Shown here in pieces: positions 45,745-56,237 of a DNA stretch of 64,000 nucleotides. The translations under genes were made by a program, and so were the position numbers. The notes beneath the pieces are model-generated. The model was not told the DNA's origin. It ran no database searches and saw only the letters and a program-made list of their open reading frames with translations. Location of the stretch: positions 30,304,454-30,368,453 of the forward strand of contig JBCNJP010000012.1 in the NCBI GenBank assembly GCA_039602395.1, read 5' to 3'. Position 1 is the first letter of the stretch. Every line of letters begins with the position of its first letter. The stretch comes from Deinandra increscens subsp. villosa. Lineage: Eukaryota; Streptophyta; Magnoliopsida; Asterales; Asteraceae.

Positions 45745-46724
45745 CTGTTAGTTTGCCCCCACCGTTTTTAGGACCAATCGGATCAAAACACAATGTGTAT
45801 ATGGGCTTAAGAACGGTGCTAAAATTTATAGGGCATGGGCCTGGCCTTTTTGAAGATCTTGAGCGGGCCAATTCGCAGACTCGGTTTTAGAACACTCGTT
45901 AAAAAACAATCCAACCCGTTATTTAATAAGTTAACACAATCTGTAGCAGACATATGACCACTGTAATAGCAAGTCTCCGTATGGTACTTTAGAAAAACAA
46001 TTGATTTTCAAATTATATTATGATATTGTGTATTATATTTGTAAGATAAGATGATAAAATAAGAACTTTGAAAACAAATTAACAGTAACAGTGTTCTAAT
46101 GTTTAATTTTTTATGATTAATAGTCATAAGTCACTAATGTTTTTTTTTGTGTAAGTGATTGATATTTATTCATTCGTTTTCATTAGTATTACTCTGGTTA
46201 AGATTAACCAATAAATTAGGGAAATTAGTATGGATTATTATTATGATTGTTCTTATTGTTAGTATTATTATTGTTTGATGCCTGTTAAATATAACCCATT
46301 GGTACCATGCAAACCTCTTTGGATACATGGCCATGGATAAACATTAGGCTACCTTTTTGCAATGAGTTAACAAATTGAGATATAAAGGGTATTTTAAATG
46401 AGTTATATTAGAATTACGTAGTAGACTCAAATGACACCAAAAGACCGTGGTGGTTGTTATACAATGCTAATTCTAAATAGTTCTTCATTGTGCTAGAATA
46501 TGCAATTTGTTTAGATGCATGGTTATGGATAAACATTATGTTTTATGTTTTATATAATTCAAATTAATTTTAGATTAAAATTCTAAAATTATCTAATTGT
46601 AGTTTCTTTTTTCAAAATTAGATATATAATTAATTTGCTTTCCAAACTTATTAAATATGTTATATTTGAAACTACATAGTTCGTGCCATATGCATGCGAT
46701 CCAAACAGTAGTAGAAAGTGGTTA
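45745..46724. other. Intergenic DNA in the small-gene array
   Basis: AT-rich; no ORF, RNA gene or repeat boundary recognised. It separates the B3-like gene (stop at 46725) from the start of the helical gene at 45744, so it may hold that gene's promoter. Confidence 0.4.
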
Positions 46725-47452
46725 CTATGTTAAGAACCGTATCAAGAATAAAACTATGTATGGGATACGAAGTTCGATGACCTTTGGTTTTTCTGTTTCG
46801 TCAGCAGGCTCAACCTTCACCTTTAGTACGTGACTGTGAAGGTTGTCTGGTGTGAATTTTGCGGCAAACTGGTGTGGCAGCAGCTGTGGTGTAAAAGGTA
46901 GGTGTCATATTATTAACCACCTACCTAAGTGTTTTTTTAAAACTGCGGCTAATAGCGGAGCTTAACGTATTATGTGTCAAGGTAGGGAAAATAGAACCTG
47001 CGTATAGTATGATTCGTTGCCTACCTGAACGATACAAGAATGTACAAACTCCTGCCCATCTATCCTCTTTTTGATTTCAACACCCTCTTTGTCGAACGCA
47101 ACAACATGAAGCTTGTCAAGCTTCTTCCATGTGAAACAAACCTTGTGTATACCACGCACAATGAATGCATCTACAAAAGCCAACCATGTGGCATCTTGAA
47201 CCTCCCACACATTATTACCCCAGTAATTAATGTTTACTGTGAATTTATTTTTCAGGTAGTCAACCAAGCGAATACGTGTGCAGGTTTTTGGCAGCTGGTA
47301 TGTGAAGGGGACGGGGAAAACCTACATAAACATTATATAAGTATGTGTATACTATGATATATGGTAAGCGGGGAGCCTTTTAAAACAAAACTAACCACTC
47401 CACGCGGTCCTTCACCTTCTGGGATAAGATCAACTACCAGTTTATAAGGCAT
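46725..47452 (-). CDS. B3-like (DNA-binding pseudobarrel) protein, gene 1
   Basis: Three exons, 47452-47396, 47321-47025 and 46883-46725, join in phase across GT-AG introns to give 170 residues. Exon 2 (residues 20-118) has the B3 order of conserved positions: hydrophobic strand, WEVQDATWLAFVDAF, a loop, and DKLHVVAFDKEGVEI near the end. Exon 3 begins a second B3-like repeat (LLPHQFAAKFTPDNLHSHVL) that stops early after KVKVEPADE. B3 domains bind DNA in plant transcription factors; for this diverged protein that is inference. The downstream neighbour is the helical gene, and a paralogous pair sits at 48987-49955. Confidence 0.5.
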
Positions 47453-47574
47453 CTTCACAGCATATATGCATATATAATTACAAAAACAGTTCTACGTCAA
47501 TGCTATAGAAGTAACATAGAAATAGTTTAAGTTTGTCAAAGTAGATCAGTTTCATGAAAGCAAACCAACAAATA

Positions 47575-48264
47575 CTAACAGACATCAAACAGGGCAGTTT
47601 CATCCGGTTGGACACATTCCTCGTGAAGTTGGAAGCGCAACAACTTGTGTCGAGGAAGGCCTGTTGTCTGGAAGAATGCTGTCCAGTCTGCTTTCATCCT
47701 TAATCGAGGGTAGATGCCATCCTGCCCGGTCCATAGGATCTTAACCGTAAACTCTGACAGTCCAAACCTTAGAATTGCCTGATTGTAAACATGGATGTTG
47801 TGGTTCCGAAACAACGCTTTAGGAATGGACTGCAAAAGTAAGTTATTATTATAAGATATAAGTAAACCGTTAATCATAGTTACGTATCAAAAGATATAAG
47901 TAAATAGTTGTCTTGTCGGTGAAAATACCAGTAGCTGACTCTCCAGGTTGTGGGTTGTCAGATGCTTGAAGTAGTGTGGGCTGAGATCGTTGTGAACATG
48001 GGTGGGCATGGAGAGGGTGCAGTGATGTTCGGGGTCTTGGTATAGTGCAACACCAGAGTTGGTGAATACAGTAACTCCACAGTTGTAAGGATGGTGTTCA
48101 ACACTCCCATGACCTGTAAAAATAAGCCAGCTGCCAGCTTCAATTTTGTTCTCAATATAGAACAGGGGCCAGCTTCAACCAGTGACTGCTATTGGGGCCT
48201 GTTGATGTGTCTCTGGATCGAGTTCCGAAAAGCACATCGACGACCGCATCTTGTTTGGCCGCAT
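47575..48264 (-). CDS. B3-like protein, gene 2
   Basis: Exons 48264-48180, 48113-47929 and 47829-47575 join in phase (GT-AG) and encode 174 residues starting MRPNKMRSSMCF. The N-terminal half (HHPYNCGVTVFTNSGVALYQ, then MPTHVHNDLSPHYFKHL) is not recognised. Exon 3 has a complete B3-like pattern: SIPKALFRNHNI, AILRFGLSEFTVKILW, DWTAFFQTTGLPRHKLLRFQ and a final ALFDV. The open frame over three spliced exons argues for recent or current coding capacity. It ends 123 bp before the start of B3-like gene 1 on the same strand, suggesting one compact array. Confidence 0.5.
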
Positions 48265-48986
48265 AAAGTTTAACTGTGTTTACCCCTCCTCGTAACCTCT
48301 ATTGTGGAAGCTGTATTGGTAGAATCTACAGTTTAACAATGTTAAATATTAGCAACTGATTGAAAATGGTATAACATATAGTGGCAGAATGTTGAAGTCT
48401 TTATTAAACTTTTATCCTAATTAATTAACATAATATTACCTATTTTGCACCTTTTATGATTAATGGAAGTCAGTTTCGAATGGTGAAAACTGTGTAACAT
48501 AATTAAACCCCGGGTTTTAATTTTTACATGTCAAATTATGATTACAGATTGTTCGTAATTTGGTGGATGAATATCACACCGATATCTGATTTTGGTGTTG
48601 TTTAATTTATTTCATCACATATAATATATCATCATTAGAATGACTAAATTAGTATGGAGAAGAGTAATGGAAGACAATAATAATGGAGGTTATAAGCATT
48701 GAATGTATTATAGCACCTTATGTTCAAGTAGATAACTCTATTGTGTTTAATTAGACAATAAGATGACAACATGGGTGCTTGAAGGTGGTCATGTAAAATG
48801 TTTTATAGGAAGGTTGTGTAAAGTTGGGGTTGTTTGATATATATGAGTTATATCCAAAGCATTTCTGCCTCTCGGCAATTTCCAATCAAAAAACCAAAAT
48901 AAGTGATTAAAGTATACCATATGCATGCGATCATAACAATACTTGTAGGTGGTTATTACCTTAAGATTAGTAGTAAGAAGAAGTTT
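48265..48986. other. Intergenic DNA in the small-gene array
   Basis: AT-rich; no gene or repeat recognised. It may contain the promoter of B3-like gene 2. Confidence 0.35.
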
Positions 48987-49424
48987 TTACAATAATATGA
49001 AATCACTGACCTTGTGTTCTTCTGATTCGTCCCCAAGTTCAACTTTCACCTGTAAGGCGTGCTTATGAAGGTGGTTGGTTGAGAATTTTGAAACAAATCG
49101 TTTTGGTAGCAACTGCAACGTAAAAGTTAAGTTCTTATATTAGTAGGCAGTTACTTAGGTATTAATAAAAACGACAGATAATGGTGGAATGTTAGGCATT
49201 ATATGTATAGGTAGTAAGAATAACACCTGTGTATGACATGATTGATCAGCTGCCTGAACGACACACAAATGAACAAACTCCTGTCCATTCCTCTTCCTTC
49301 CGATCTCTAGCGCGTCTTCATTGAACGCAACAACTTCAATCTTGGCGATGCACGGGCGGGGGTGATTTAAACCGACCCCAACATGTTTGGTATGGTTGTA
49401 GACGTGATAGGTTTGTGTTGACAC
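48987..49424 (-). pseudogene. B3-like gene copy B, partial
   Basis: Two segments match exons 2 and 3 of the gene at 46725-47452. One (49424-49254) shares KIEVVAFNEDALEIG and GQEFVHLCVVQ; the other (49112-48987) shares LLPKRFVSKFSTNHLHKHAL. The donor after exon 2 is GC instead of GT. The first exon and the first half of exon 2 are missing. The lost half is replaced by sequence that includes gcgatgcacgggc, half of the Helitron terminal hairpin. It is a recombined duplicate. Confidence 0.55.
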
Positions 49425-49643
49425 CAGTCCTTTGCAAAAAAATGTAAGAGTTTACGTAAAAGAGGCCTGCAACGGTTGTTTGGCATCAACAATAGTTCTA
49501 TATTCATTGTATTTGCTAAAGACAACGCACACCATGCATATATAATTACAAAAATAGTTGTAGTTTAACGGTGTAAAATACATGACATGGTCAGCAATGT
49601 TTCCCCAAGAACCATATCAACAAAAGAGCAAACCAAACAACAT

Positions 49644-49955
49644 CTATATGTTTGGTGGGAACATCCATGACACACGTCGTGCAACCTCATGCTGGCTCGC
49701 CTCCGTCTCCCTCAGCAGCCACCGCATCTTGTTCAGCTTTGCTTCACTAAAACGAATTTCTTCACACAACAGGAAATCGACGGAGTACCGGAATGGTGAA
49801 GGCAGCTGGTCAAGCGGAGTGATAATTCTTTTATTTTCCTGCAGGTTTCTGTAAACCACCTGCATCAGTGCATGGATATTCGTGATAATCTCCCCATGGG
49901 TGACGACTAGGAAATCTCTTACCATGCCTTCCATTGCTTCATTGTTCCTAATCAC
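49644..49955 (-). pseudogene. Helical protein gene copy B, last exon only
   Basis: The frame encodes MEGMVRDFLVVTHGEIITNI, ALMQVVYRNLQENKRI, and ends in a helical tail with WMFPPNI and a stop. It matches the last exon of copy A (MEDYVKNFF, IQVVERRIAENREV, ESNFPPNM) and keeps the frame open where copy A is shifted. An AG acceptor (ttagtgattag) precedes it. I found no counterparts of the two upstream exons. Confidence 0.5.
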
Positions 49956-51229
49956 TAATATTAGGTATAGAATTGTTAAATGTCTAATACAAGAGAGGAC
50001 ATTTTACAAACAACAATGGACACTGGATCAAGAAAGCATATATATTTTATACTAAAATGCAAAAAAGATCAAGTCAGTGATTATGACTAAAAACCCAAAA
50101 TCCTAAACCGCTGTTATTTTAATGTTGATTGGAAGTCCCAAAAAGGAGAAAAATCAAATCATCTCATTCAGACCCCTTTTCTTAACATGCAAGGTATGTA
50201 ACTATTAAATTACATGCGTTCAAGACAGGATACATTGTAAAGCATGAAATTTTCTGTTTTTACAGTCGAACATATGAAAATGGGGTTACATACACCCGCA
50301 AAACAGGGGAGTCCGAGTAGTTGGTTCAAAAAAGCAGCCATATAAACAACAAATGTAGGCGTACATCCACAATAAGTCATAAAAATCAAGTACAAAGATC
50401 GGAGTTCTTACCTTTATGCGGTAAACTAAAGTTTCTGTCTTTTCAGAGTCTATTTAACCGTCAATATTTTTCCTACCTTTTTTCCGGGACTGGTTTAAAG
50501 CCCACTTTTGAGCTGGGCCTGGACATTAGATGGACTGGCAAGGGTATTGGGTCGGGCAAGGACGTGGTATTAGCCTTTTATAATTACAAATCAAATGCCA
50601 TTGTTTTTCTTGGTGGGTACATATCAATTGCATAAGTTTTTAATAACAACATTTACGTTTTTAATAATAACCATGTATGAGTTTTTTTAGGAGCTTTGAA
50701 TATAGGTTGTTTGAAATATTACATGGGTATACAGCTACATAATGATCATAAAGGAAGTGACATTTTTGTGTTTCCTAGGTTTCGATGTTGTTACTAAATT
50801 TTGAAAACTGTGATGGGTTAACTTTTGCTCAACAACCAGGCTTCATCAAACTGCATATGTTTTATTACAGACAAATTTCAATAATCATATGTTTTAGTAA
50901 TAGTATAATTTTAGCCAAATGTTTAAATAGTGTTGTTTATCTAAGTGAGGTACTAAGGACTTCGTGCCTGTCTTTAACATTCGATTTGCCTAATTCTCAT
51001 ACTGCTGTTCACAAAGCTTTTTTGGTTCGCTATCGTTGAATTAGTGTTGGCATATCACCTTGCTTTTCGTGACGACAACTTTTGCGTACTTGCATTTATG
51101 AGTATTGCCTGCTTTTGCGCACAATATTAATAAACGTATGGTTGATATACAACTTGGATTATATCCGGTTGCATAGTTGCGTATAGTAAAATCGCCAAAA
51201 CAGTCCCTCATTGTAACCTGTTAAACAAA
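49956..51229. other. Unassigned DNA right of the small-gene array
   Basis: No supported gene. A GC-richer block near 50480-50580 (gagctgggcctggac) faintly recalls the sequence at 45830-45870 just upstream of copy A (gggcatgggcctggcc), so the array duplication may extend this far. Confidence 0.35.
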
Positions 51230-51385
51230 GTAAACAATGCAGATATGTATAAAGAGTGTCTGTTTACATGCTCAGATTTCGGAGGTGAGCTGATCAAGGC
51301 TCTTAAGGGCAAACCATGCAGATTTGTATAAAGAATGTCGGGTTACGTACTCGGACTTTCGGAAGTGACCTCATCAAGGCCTTTT
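51230..51385. repeat. Two-copy 79-bp tandem repeat
   Basis: Copies start at 51230 and 51309. They share atgcagat.tgtataaag and tgatcaaggc / tcatcaaggc with about 80% identity by eye. Function unknown. From 51386 to the gap at 51762 only AT-rich sequence is seen. Confidence 0.65.
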
Positions 51386-51761
51386 CAAACATACACATGG
51401 CCGTTCATATTTAAAATAATAAAATAATCTACATTTTGTAACAGATTTGAAAGAAATAACTAAAACAATCTAACTGAACACATTCGTAATAACTTCTATA
51501 AATGATTTTAAATAAATAAATAAAACAGATACAAAAATCAAATGAGCAGATATATCGTTGGAGGACAATTGTGCCAACCTAAACATCAATTCGAACATAC
51601 GGTTTATATAGTCGTAACGGACTCAAACCACGTCTTCTACTATTTAATAAACATAAAGTCTAGACGATAAAACATTTAAAGAGTTAACAAAGAAGGTGTG
51701 AAAGACAACATGTAAAAAACCAATAAATAGATGATAATACTTTGACGGTAAATACAATTGT

Positions 51762-52261
51762 NNNNNNNNNNNNNNNNNNNNNNNNNNNNNNNNNNNNNNN
51801 NNNNNNNNNNNNNNNNNNNNNNNNNNNNNNNNNNNNNNNNNNNNNNNNNNNNNNNNNNNNNNNNNNNNNNNNNNNNNNNNNNNNNNNNNNNNNNNNNNNN
51901 NNNNNNNNNNNNNNNNNNNNNNNNNNNNNNNNNNNNNNNNNNNNNNNNNNNNNNNNNNNNNNNNNNNNNNNNNNNNNNNNNNNNNNNNNNNNNNNNNNNN
52001 NNNNNNNNNNNNNNNNNNNNNNNNNNNNNNNNNNNNNNNNNNNNNNNNNNNNNNNNNNNNNNNNNNNNNNNNNNNNNNNNNNNNNNNNNNNNNNNNNNNN
52101 NNNNNNNNNNNNNNNNNNNNNNNNNNNNNNNNNNNNNNNNNNNNNNNNNNNNNNNNNNNNNNNNNNNNNNNNNNNNNNNNNNNNNNNNNNNNNNNNNNNN
52201 NNNNNNNNNNNNNNNNNNNNNNNNNNNNNNNNNNNNNNNNNNNNNNNNNNNNNNNNNNNNN
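51762..52261. other. Assembly gap (500 N)
   Basis: Exactly 500 N between unassigned DNA and a GC-rich repeat block. Confidence 0.99.
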
Positions 52262-52545
52262 TCACACCAAATACCTAAAAGTAAAACAATGCTGACAAAC
52301 TCGAGAGTGCGAGGCACCTCCCTGATGAACGTGAAAACTCGGAGTGCTCGGCACCCATTGGATGAGCTCGATCCCAGCCAGGGGCTCTGCCCCTTGGACC
52401 CCGCCAGGGGCTGCCGCCCCTTGGACCCCGCTTCTCAGGGGCGCTGCCCCCGAACCCCCGTTAGGTGGGAATTTTACAGAAGCGGATCAGTTATCGAGTT
52501 TACCCTTGATTCGGTAGCTGTGGGGTGTTATATTTGAAGAAAATC
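52262..52545 (+). repeat. LTR-like fragment with GC-rich triplicated block
   Basis: At 52375-52460 a CAGGGGCTGCCCC...TGGACCCCG unit of about 26 bp occurs three times with variation, in an AT-rich surround. Each unit has a self-complementary GGGGC...GCCCC core. The flanks (ending gggtgttatatt at 52525-52536) look like an LTR edge, but no terminus is certain. Confidence 0.45.
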
Positions 52546-53873
52546 CAGATTCTGATACTTGTTACGAGTTGTTGATCGAATTTCAAGAAATGTGTTTGTG
52601 AGTAGTCATTCTTCTTGATGATGGACAGAGATTCAAGAACGCGTGTTTCTGATGATGGACAGAGATTCTGAAACATGGTTATGATTATTTGGAACGTTTG
52701 TCGGAGATTATCATTCTACACTAACTGAAGATTAAATGAGATTAAAGATTCCGTTGCGGGCCACTTGAGTTTATCATTCCACTACAAGAATGCGGGGTTG
52801 GAATCATAAGAAATTGAAGATTTGAATATGTCACTTGTTTAGGGGGAAATCGGGGACCCTAAAAACTTTCAAAGTTTCATAATTGAAAAAGTGAATATTC
52901 AAAAGCAATCAATTCAGGGTTGATAGTGATTTTTGATCTTCATGGAAAGGTGGTATATTCTGATGTTCGTGCGAACTGATACGTCAAAGTTTTCGGTTAA
53001 GGTTTGGAACTCTCTGTCATATGCCCGATACTTTCTTGAGTTGTCGAAAGACTTGGTCAGATTCCAGTCTGCAACGAGATATACGTTTACCGGAGTAATA
53101 TATTGGGATGGATTTGATGCTGAGGGGGAATTTCCGTGATTGAAGATGCTGATCGTGTCTGTTTTCATAAAGATCAGAATATGTTACAATTCGGTGAAGA
53201 TTGAAGATTATTATCAAGATGCAGTGATGTTCGTGTGTCTTTATAATTTCCGGATACAACTTATGAAGTAAACCATTATCATACATGCCGGTTCCAATTG
53301 GATGGTTGTGCTTGAAGCTAGGGGGAATTTTATTGGTTGTGGATATTGTACAAGATTCGAATTGTTTCCTGCATACCTGATGATTCGGTCAAGGGGAGTT
53401 TGCTAAAGATAGAGATGTTTGCAGCAAGCTGACTGAAGATTGCTAGAAGATCAATGTCTGGATTCGACAGTAACGTCCAAGGGGGAATTTGTTAGTGCAT
53501 GAACCTTGTGTGGCCGTTACTGTTCGAATTGTCAAACAGACTGATTTGTCAAAGACATGAACTGAGGTCCGAACCTCAGCCGAACTCTAGGTTCGGAGTT
53601 GGCCGAACCTTGATGGCCGAACTCCAGGTTCGGAGGGAGTTCGGACAGAGTTCGGAGGTGCCGAGTTCGGACCTTATGAAGAAGTATAAATAGATTCGTC
53701 TTTGTATTTCTTTGTAAGTTTTTGTCTTGTTTCTGTGTGTTGAGAGGGGAGGTTCTGTCCGACCTCCCCCAGAGCTTAATTGTTGTATACTCCTTCGTTA
53801 TGTAATCATTCAACATGATTCAATGACAAAACTTCCGTCTCATCCATAGAAACGATCCGTATACGGTTTTTCA
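52546..53873 (+). mobile_element. Copia 3' end, + strand (left arm of palindrome)
   Basis: Non-coding 3' spacer leads to a polypurine tract (gggggaatt, 53481-53489) and an LTR (53490-53873, 384 bp) starting TGTTAGTGC and ending TTTTTCA. The LTR has a TATA box (tataaata, about 53685) and a run of CCGAAC/GTTCGG words (53560-53670). From about 52800 onward the segment is homologous, in inverted orientation, to 53883-55000. No coding sequence remains. Confidence 0.8.
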
Positions 53874-53882
53874 GTTGAAACT

Positions 53883-55117
53883 TGAAAAAGCAAATAAAGA
53901 TCGATTCTATGGATGAGACGGAAGTTTTGTCATATATTGTGTTGAATGATTACATAAACCGAAGGAGTATACAAACGATTAAGCTCCGGGGGAGGTCGGA
54001 CAGAACCTCCCCTCTCAACACATTGATCTGAGAAGACACTGGACAAAAACTTACAAAGAAATACAAAGACGAAACTATTTATACTTCTTCATAAGGTCCG
54101 AACTCGGTACCTCCGAACTCTGTCCGAGCTTCCTCCGAACCTGAGGTTCGGACCACCCTCGGACACCGCCGAACACGGAGTTCGGCGGGAGTTCGGAGCA
54201 CAGTTCTTGTCTTCAACAACTCAGTCTGTTTGTCAATTCGAACAGTAACGGCCACACAAGGTTCATGCATCAACAAATTCCCCCTTGGACGTTACTGTCG
54301 AATCCAGACATTGATCTTCTAGCAATCTTCAGTCAGCTTGTTGCAGACGCCTCTATCTTTAACAAACTCCCCTTGACCGAATCATCAGGTATGCAGGAAA
54401 CAGCTTGCAATCTTGTACAATCACAACAATCAACAAAATTCCCCCTTTCTTCAAGCACATCCACTGTGAGAACTTATCAATCACATAGACAGATACTTCA
54501 AACCACCGGATATGACATCAAGATGCAGGATCACTTCATTTAACCGTTGTGAATAAAAAACAAAATCCACAAACATCACTGCATTTGACAGAACTCTTCA
54601 ATCTTCATCAAATTGTAATACATTCTGATCTTTATGAAAACAAACACAATCAGCATCTTCAATCATGGAAATTCCCCCTCAGCATACAATCCATCCCAAT
54701 ATATAACTCTGGTAAACGTATATTTCGTTGTAGACGAGAACCTCATCAAGTCTTCACAACTCAAGAAAGTATCGGGCATATAACAAAGAGTTCCAAACCA
54801 TAACCGAAAACTTTGACGTATCGGTTCACACGAACATCAGAATATACCACCTTTCCATGAAGATCAAAAATTACCATCATCCCTGAACAGATTGCTTTTG
54901 AATATTCACTTTTTCAATAATGAAACTTTGATAGTTTTTAGGGTTCCCATTTCCCCCTAAACAAGTGACATATTCAAATCTTCAATATTCTTCAGTTTGT
55001 GTAGACAAATAAACTCTGATAAACGCCATCACAAAGACTTAATTTCTCAGAATTCAAACAATCGCCTCAAAGTAATCATATCATTTAATGAACTTTTCAT
55101 GTTATGTGTTTTCAGAA
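53883..55117 (-). mobile_element. Copia 3' end, - strand (right arm of palindrome)
   Basis: The LTR (54275-53883, 393 bp, reading -) starts TGTTGATGC and ends GCTTTTTCA. Its polypurine tract (gggggaatt on the - strand) is at 54284-54276. The spacer up to about 55000 mirrors the left arm. The two LTR 3' ends face each other with only gttgaaact (53874-53882) between. The arms differ at many positions and in LTR length, so this is not a simple assembly fold-back. Confidence 0.8.
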
Positions 55118-55420
55118 ATGGCTGTGAATTTAAAAGTTGGAGATAAACACAATGTCTGTGCACATCTCGGTGTTGGAATATCAAAGCTTGAACAATTTGG
55201 TGGAAACGGCATATTTGATTTCCTGAGACGTTCCAGGATTCATTATGCTATAACAACAACATGTGATGTATATCGGGATATAATCTTGGAATTCTGGAGC
55301 AATGCACGAACGATAACTGACGGTCCGATCAGAATTTCAGCAACAGTTCAAGATCAGACAGTAGAATTCACTGAAGCAGATATCAGAAGGGTGTTACACT
55401 TGGGCTCTGATACCACTTGA
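55118..55420 (+). CDS. Retrotransposon-associated ORF, partial
   Basis: The frame starts MAVNLKVGDKHNVCAHLGVG at 55118, just after a tttcag acceptor-like site, and runs 100 residues. It shares with the ORF at 3843-4295 the block I-H-Y-A-I then, after about 15 residues, LEFWSNA (there I-N-H-A-L and KEFWGTA). Function unknown. It lies antisense to the retrotransposon spacer on its left. Its last codons (GSDTT, stop) are read through the primer site and LTR end of the element at 55404-55777, so the true C-terminus is lost. Confidence 0.45.
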   Translation: MAVNLKVGDKHNVCAHLGVGISKLEQFGGNGIFDFLRRSRIHYAITTTCDVYRDIILEFWSNARTITDGPIRISATVQDQTVEFTEADIRRVLHLGSDTT

Positions 55421-55777
55421 AAACGCTGGAGCGTGTGGATCGGTTTAGTTCGACATCAATAACGTGGAAAACAATAAGAACAATCAATGTAAATAAAACG
55501 ACTCAATCTCATTAACCAATAGAACGATTACAGGAGATTCAGAGTACAAAACACTAGTTCTCACATACACAAGCTCTCATGAACAACTAGTAAATTACAA
55601 GACAAACGACCTATTTATAGATTCCTAAAACCTGTCCTCCGAACCTGGAGATCGGCCAGAGTTCGGAGCCGCCGAACCTTGGGTTCGGCCAAGGTTCGGC
55701 CAGTACAAAAACTAGGTCAAACATTGTCTTCAACACTCTATTCGATCCAGCCCGTTGCCACATATAATGTACCAACA
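55404..55777 (-). repeat. Copia 5' LTR with primer site, - strand
   Basis: On the - strand the LTR (55777-55418, 360 bp) starts TGTTGGTAC, ends GCGTTTTCA and is followed by the primer site TGGTATCAGAGC (55415-55404). A TATA box (tataaata, about 55620) and several CCGAAC/GTTCGG words (55635-55700) are present. The internal part is missing or replaced by the + strand ORF. The closest relative in the window is the solo LTR at 2464-2822. Confidence 0.85.
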
Positions 55778-55899
55778 GATCTCGTGAAAAACGATTGGGG
55801 AAAAGCAAGCTGCAGTCTTGTTAACCAAATTTGAGCAAGAAGAAGATGCTTGTGATCACCGATCCCAGCCGTGAGTCATTGTTTAGAAGAGGTTTCATC

Positions 55900-56077
55900 G
55901 GTCTTCATCTTCTTCTCAACTTTTTTTTTCTGGTTTGGGTCGTTGATTAAAATTCATGGGGGTCGATCACAAAATTTCTTGGGGGTCGGTTATAATTTAG
56001 TCGTATGTATAACACTAAACTTCTAATTTTCATGGGGGTCGGGCGAACCCCATCTCCTAAAGGTAGGTCCGCCACTG
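55900..56077 (-). repeat. hAT-like element end
   Basis: On the - strand it starts CAGTGGCGGACCTACC, a plant hAT-type terminus, followed by repeated catgggggtcg words (also cttgggggtcgg). No opposite end is seen; the left limit is approximate. Confidence 0.45.
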
Positions 56078-56084
56078 AATATAC

Positions 56085-56237
56085 CCATAGAGTTAACAGA
56101 GAAATTTAACCTTGTTAGACCCAGGGACTCAATTGGCAACAAAAATGAAACCTCGGACTATATTTGTTAATAATTTAAAAAATGGACTCAAACGGTTAAA
56201 ATCAACAAACCTCAGGGACGCAAATCGTATTTAACTC
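56085..56237. repeat. Solitary MULE-type terminal arm, copy 2
   Basis: The order taacag...gttag, ccagggactcaa, tggactcaaa, cagggacgcaaa and a final ttaactc matches the right arm of the complete element at 37868-38758. The left arm is absent, and it abuts the hAT-like end. Confidence 0.65.

Noticed and set aside
51636..51660. TCTACTATTTAATAAAC as a + strand Helitron 5' end
   Set aside because: The word resembles Helitron starts, but it points into a gap, in the wrong orientation for the terminus at 43874, and has no partner.
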